This document shows positions 60,451 through 64,000 of a DNA stretch of 64,000 nt, one piece after another. The translations under genes and the position numbers were made by a program. Below the pieces are notes generated by a model, which did no database searches, was not told the origin of the DNA, and saw only the letters and a program-made list of their open reading frames with translations. Each line of letters opens with the position of its first letter. Position 1 is the stretch's first letter. Source of the stretch: Chitinophaga pinensis (lineage in GTDB: Bacteria; Bacteroidota; Bacteroidia; NS11-12g; UBA955); assembly GCA_945877575.1 (NCBI GenBank), contig CAMDUE010000013.1:1-64000 (forward strand). The letters are read 5' to 3'.

Positions 60451-63319
60451 ACGCGTACGCCTCTGTAGGCAAACATGAGCAAACCAAATTACGGTCACCG
60501 AAGGTGTTGTTTACACGCGCTACAGTAGGCCAGAATTTGAATTCGCGAACGTAAGATATAGGATAAGCAGCCTTCTCACGTGAGTAGTCAAAACTCCATG
60601 CATCAGAAGTTACTTCTTGTGCTGTGTGAGGGGCATTCTTTAATACATTTGATTCAGGATTGGCTTTGCCCTCCTCTATTTCGCGGATTTCTTCGCGGAT
60701 TGCAAGAAGTACGTCACAGAAACGATCCAACTCCCATTTGCTTTCACTTTCAGTAGGTTCTACCATTAAGGTACCAGCAACCGGGAAACTCAAAGTAGGT
60801 GCGTGATATCCGTAGTCCATCATACGCTTAGCAATATCTTCTGCTTCAACATGAGCCGATTGTTTGAACTTACGAGTATCTAAAATCATTTCGTGTGCAC
60901 AGGTTCCGTTTTCGCCAACGTATAAAATTGGGTATTCGCTTTCCAAGCGAGCTTTGATGTAATTCGCATTCAAAATGGCAATCTTAGTTGCATTTGTTAA
61001 CCCTTCTCCGCCCATCATTTTGATGTAAGCGTATGAAATCAACAATATGCTCGCAGATCCCCAAGGAGCTGCACTCACAGCTGTCATTGCTTTTTCAGGA
61101 CCCATATTTACCACCTTATGGCCGGGCAAATACGGAGCCAAATGAGCGGCTACACCAATAGGACCCATTCCTGGTCCACCACCACCGTGTGGAATACAGA
61201 AAGTTTTATGCAAATTCAAATGGCAAACATCGGCACCAATCAAACCAGGTGAAGTTAAACCTACCTGAGCATTCATGTTGGCACCATCCATGTAAACTTG
61301 TCCGCCAAAATCATGAATCAATTGAGTGATTTCCTTGATCGCACTTTCATAAACCCCGTGAGTTGATGGATAAGTCACCATCAATACCGCCAAGTTGTCT
61401 TTGTGCTGCTCAGCTTTAGCACGCAAATCTTCTACGTCTATATTTCCGTGATCATCACACTTAGTTACAACTACCTGCATACCAGCCATTACAGCACTTG
61501 CAGGATTGGTTCCGTGTGCGCTTGATGGAATCAATGCTATATTTCTGTGGCTCTCTCCACGATCTTTGAAATATTCACGAATTACCATCAAACCTGCATA
61601 TTCACCTTGAGCGCCTGAGTTTGGCTGCATGCTCATTTTTGCGAAACCTGTGATATGGCTCAAATCTCGATCCAACTCATCCAAAATTTCAAGATATCCT
61701 TGGGTTTGATTTGATGGAGAAAATGGGTGTAATCCGTTAAACTCTGGCCAAGTAACAGGAATCATTTCGGTAGTTGCGTTCAACTTCATGGTACAAGACC
61801 CCAATGGAATCATGCTATGAACCAAACTAAGGTCTTTAGATTCTAAACGCTTGATGTATCTAAGCATCTCATGTTCAATATGATAACTATTGAACACAGG
61901 GTGGGTCATGAAATTAGATTCACGAACCGCCCAAATTGGCCAATTTAAATCATAGTCACCCAACATATTCAAAGCACCTTTGGTACCTTTAGCTTCAGCG
62001 AAGATGTTTACCAATGTCGTTAAGTCGGCTTCGGTAGTGGTTTCATCTAAGGATATTCCCACACGTCCGTCAGCGAAATAACGAAGGTTTACCTGGTGCT
62101 TTTCAGCCACTGATCTCAAAGTATCGGCCGATAGGCCAGAATCCAAATAAAGGGTATCAAAATAATTCTCGTTTAGGTTTTTAACACCCAAATCAGCTAA
62201 TGAATTTGCCAAACTGCGTGCTTGTCCATGAACTCTACCAGCAATTTTTCTCAATCCATCAGGACCGTGATAAACGGCATACATACTCGCCATGATGCTC
62301 AAAAGCACTTGTGCGGTACAAATATTAGAGGTAGCATTTTGACGCTTAATGTGCTGTTCACGGGTCTGAAGCGCCATTCTTAAAGCTCTATTCTCGTTTC
62401 TATCAACTGAAACACCAATGATACGACCTGGCATTTGACGTTTAAAATCGTCTTTCGTTGCGAAAAATGCTGCATGCGGACCACCAAATCCCATAGGAAC
62501 ACCAAAACGCTGGGTATTACCCACTACGCAATCGGCACCCATTTCACCTGGAGGGGTCAACAAGGTCAGAGCCAACAGATCTGATATAAAACAAGTCTTG
62601 ATATCTAAGGGTTGGCATTTTTTCACAAATGCACGATAATCTTCTACGCTTCCTTTTTCGTTTGGATATTGAACTACGCCACCAAAATAATCTGCTGTAG
62701 GTTCAAAGGTGCGATAATCACCCAAAACAATTTCAACACCAATAGGTTCTGCGCGAGTGTACAAAACGTCAATAGTTTGTGGGAATGTATCTGCATCTAC
62801 AAAGAATTTATAAGCAGTACTCTTGCGGTCTAAAAGACCCTTAAACATGGCCATTGCTTCGGCGGTGGCTGTACCCTCATCAAGTAAACTCGCATTGGCA
62901 ATTTCCAAGCCGGTTAAATCCAAAACCATAGTCTGGTAATTCAACAAAGCTTCCAATCTACCTTGTGCAATTTCAGCTTGATAAGGAGTATATTGGGTAT
63001 ACCAGCCTGGATTTTCCATGATGTTTCTCAAAATAACACCCGGAGTAAAGGTTCCATAATAACCCATACCAATGTAGTTCTTGTAAACCTTGTTCTTTGA
63101 TGCTATACCTCTTAAATTATCTAAGAACTGAGCTTCAGACATTGGCTCACCCACATTCAACATCTCTTGCATGCGTATGTGTCTCGGGACCGTCTTGTCG
63201 ATCAACTCGTCAAGTGTGCTGGCTCCGATGACTTTCAACATCTCTTTTACATCAGCTTCGCTAGGTCCATTATGTCGGCTCTCGAAGGGATGGTGATACT
63301 GGGCATTAAACTGGCTCAT
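60449..63319 (-). CDS. gcvP: Glycine dehydrogenase (decarboxylating), P protein
   Basis: 956 residues, the fused full-length P protein. It is a PLP enzyme that decarboxylates glycine and passes the aminomethyl group to the H protein lipoyl arm. [15 protein letters not shown] opens the protein, [20 protein letters not shown] follows, the PLP Lys is in [18 protein letters not shown] (about 700), and [12 protein letters not shown] is nearby. The ATG at 63319 is used because of the SQFNAQ start and a -7 box 9 nt upstream. Its stop abuts array R8. Other glycine-cleavage genes are not adjacent. Confidence 0.95.
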   Translation of the reverse strand: MSQFNAQYHHPFESRHNGPSEADVKEMLKVIGASTLDELIDKTVPRHIRMQEMLNVGEPMSEAQFLDNLRGIASKNKVYKNYIGMGYYGTFTPGVILRNIMENPGWYTQYTPYQAEIAQGRLEALLNYQTMVLDLTGLEIANASLLDEGTATAEAMAMFKGLLDRKSTAYKFFVDADTFPQTIDVLYTRAEPIGVEIVLGDYRTFEPTADYFGGVVQYPNEKGSVEDYRAFVKKCQPLDIKTCFISDLLALTLLTPPGEMGADCVVGNTQRFGVPMGFGGPHAAFFATKDDFKRQMPGRIIGVSVDRNENRALRMALQTREQHIKRQNATSNICTAQVLLSIMASMYAVYHGPDGLRKIAGRVHGQARSLANSLADLGVKNLNENYFDTLYLDSGLSADTLRSVAEKHQVNLRYFADGRVGISLDETTTEADLTTLVNIFAEAKGTKGALNMLGDYDLNWPIWAVRESNFMTHPVFNSYHIEHEMLRYIKRLESKDLSLVHSMIPLGSCTMKLNATTEMIPVTWPEFNGLHPFSPSNQTQGYLEILDELDRDLSHITGFAKMSMQPNSGAQGEYAGLMVIREYFKDRGESHRNIALIPSSAHGTNPASAVMAGMQVVVTKCDDHGNIDVEDLRAKAEQHKDNLAVLMVTYPSTHGVYESAIKEITQLIHDFGGQVYMDGANMNAQVGLTSPGLIGADVCHLNLHKTFCIPHGGGGPGMGPIGVAAHLAPYLPGHKVVNMGPEKAMTAVSAAPWGSASILLISYAYIKMMGGEGLTNATKIAILNANYIKARLESEYPILYVGENGTCAHEMILDTRKFKQSAHVEAEDIAKRMMDYGYHAPTLSFPVAGTLMVEPTESESKWELDRFCDVLLAIREEIREIEEGKANPESNVLKNAPHTAQEVTSDAWSFDYSREKAAYPISYVREFKFWPTVARVNNTFGDRNLVCSCLPTEAYA

Positions 63320-63328
63320 AATTTGCAA

Positions 63329-63336
63329 CAAATTTA
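63329..63336 (-). promoter_or_regulatory. -7 promoter box of gcvP
   Basis: TAAATTTG on the minus strand, 9 nt before the ATG at 63319. Confidence 0.5.
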
Positions 63337-63372
63337 ACGATTCGGCTGGAATTTTTGTGCAAGATTATAGGT

Positions 63373-64000
63373 CTATATCCACCCTTCATCAGAAAAACTC
63401 AGTACTTGATTTCCTGCATAAATGAGGTGGTCAATCAAATGAATGTCAAAATATGCCAACCCCTTGATTATCTGCTCAGTGAGCTTCCGGTCTTCGTCAC
63501 TGGGTTGAAGGTTTCCCGAAGGGTGATTGTGCGCCACTATAACGTTTGACGCCTGCAACATGATGGCTTTTTTCACTAACAATCTAACATCAACAACCGT
63601 AGAACTCACTCCACCCCTGCTGATACAGGGAATCTCTACAACCATATTGGCTCTATTGAGAAAAGCTACATAAAACTCTTCGTGATTCAAATCAACCAAT
63701 AAATGTGAAAATAAATGGCGTGCATCTCTGCTGCTTCGAATGGGGACTTTATTGGATTTACAAGACCATTTCCTATTGGCTAATTCCCAAACTGCATCCA
63801 ACATTAATGCTTGCGATTCTCCTAACTCAGATTCTAAGATTAATTCTTGCGGTTCGGTTCTAGAAAATTCATCCAATCTTCCTTCATATCTCTTCATTAT
63901 TTTTTGCAAATCGCTCAATTCGTATTTGCGATTTCCGCGATAATTCAAAACCACTTGTAAGAGTTCAATATCGCTCAACACCCTTCTCCCATGCAGCTTA
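63373..64000 (-). CDS. radC: RadC/JAB-domain protein, 5' end outside window
   Basis: At least 209 residues; the frame is open to the window edge (KLHGRRVLSDIELL), so the start lies beyond it, and the GTG at 63981 is probably internal. A helix-hairpin-helix-like N-terminal part is followed by a JAMM/MPN+ domain with SRGGVSSTVVD and the metal motif VAHNHPSGNLQPSDED (H-x-H-x7-D type). RadC proteins are widespread in bacteria; a DNA-repair role was once proposed but is doubtful. The gene is upstream of gcvP on the same strand, 53 nt away, but gcvP has its own -7 box. Confidence 0.92.
   Translation of the reverse strand, partial: KLHGRRVLSDIELLQVVLNYRGNRKYELSDLQKIMKRYEGRLDEFSRTEPQELILESELGESQALMLDAVWELANRKWSCKSNKVPIRSSRDARHLFSHLLVDLNHEEFYVAFLNRANMVVEIPCISRGGVSSTVVDVRLLVKKAIMLQASNVIVAHNHPSGNLQPSDEDRKLTEQIIKGLAYFDIHLIDHLIYAGNQVLSFSDEGWI

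Overview
The window is from a Bacteroidota chromosome, most like a Flavobacteriales or related gliding/secreting lineage (inference). The evidence is a dispersed type IX secretion (T9SS) gene set: a PorP/SprF-like protein, a PorE-like OmpA lipoprotein, PorX, and C-terminal sorting domains. There are also TonB-dependent and OMP_b-brl_3 barrels, TAnnTTTG -7 promoter boxes with almost no Shine-Dalgarno signals, and a lipid A/KDO pathway.

Layout. 1-8.3 kb: cut PKD adhesin, PorP/SprF-like protein, DUF3078 protein, a large outer-membrane barrel, a photolyase-family protein and a small lipoprotein. 8.4-11 kb: accessory patch with a DUF4143 ATPase behind a long palindrome, a broken Fic gene and tRNA-Asp. 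11-17 kb: M1 peptidase, a stand-alone T9SS sorting-domain protein, PorE-like lipoprotein, kdsA. 17.8-24.3 kb: HtrA protease, small membrane proteins, AsmA-like protein, fatty acid desaturase. 24.5-31.8 kb: pepT, amino-acid dehydrogenase and anmK as one minus-strand operon; class V aminotransferase and acyl-CoA ligase as a plus-strand pair; aldose epimerase. 31.9-40.1 kb: LytTR regulator/sensor kinase pair, kelch-membrane protein, Oar-like TonB receptor. 40.2-42.5 kb: surE and lpxB. 42.7-44.5 kb: tRNA-Pro and orphan AT-rich genes. 44.5-52.5 kb: GH16 glucanase with sorting domain, EEP phosphatase/nuclease, second DUF4143 ATPase, YwaF-like membrane protein, giant BNR/sortilin-type protein. 52.5-64 kb: LMW phosphatase, heme-binding protein, purM, PIN toxin-antitoxin, a SIMPL-like protein, xth, TPK, porX-tsaE, gcvP and a cut radC.

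The most unusual content is a family of degenerate heptanucleotide tandem arrays (consensus roughly N-G-R-Y-W-M-C, period 7). They occur at nine places. They abut or overlap stop codons, and they have entered reading frames: a 138-nt array lies inside lpxB, another forms the N-terminal part of the EEP protein, and others supply the last codons of the YwaF-like gene, pepT and tsaE. A second genome-scale signal is the 10-mer TTTCGGGGGA, which I counted eight times (seven on the plus strand), far above chance. Several genes begin 3-6 nt after a TAnnTTTG box, suggesting leaderless mRNAs.

Limits: family calls rest on motif recognition without database searches. All counts were made by eye.
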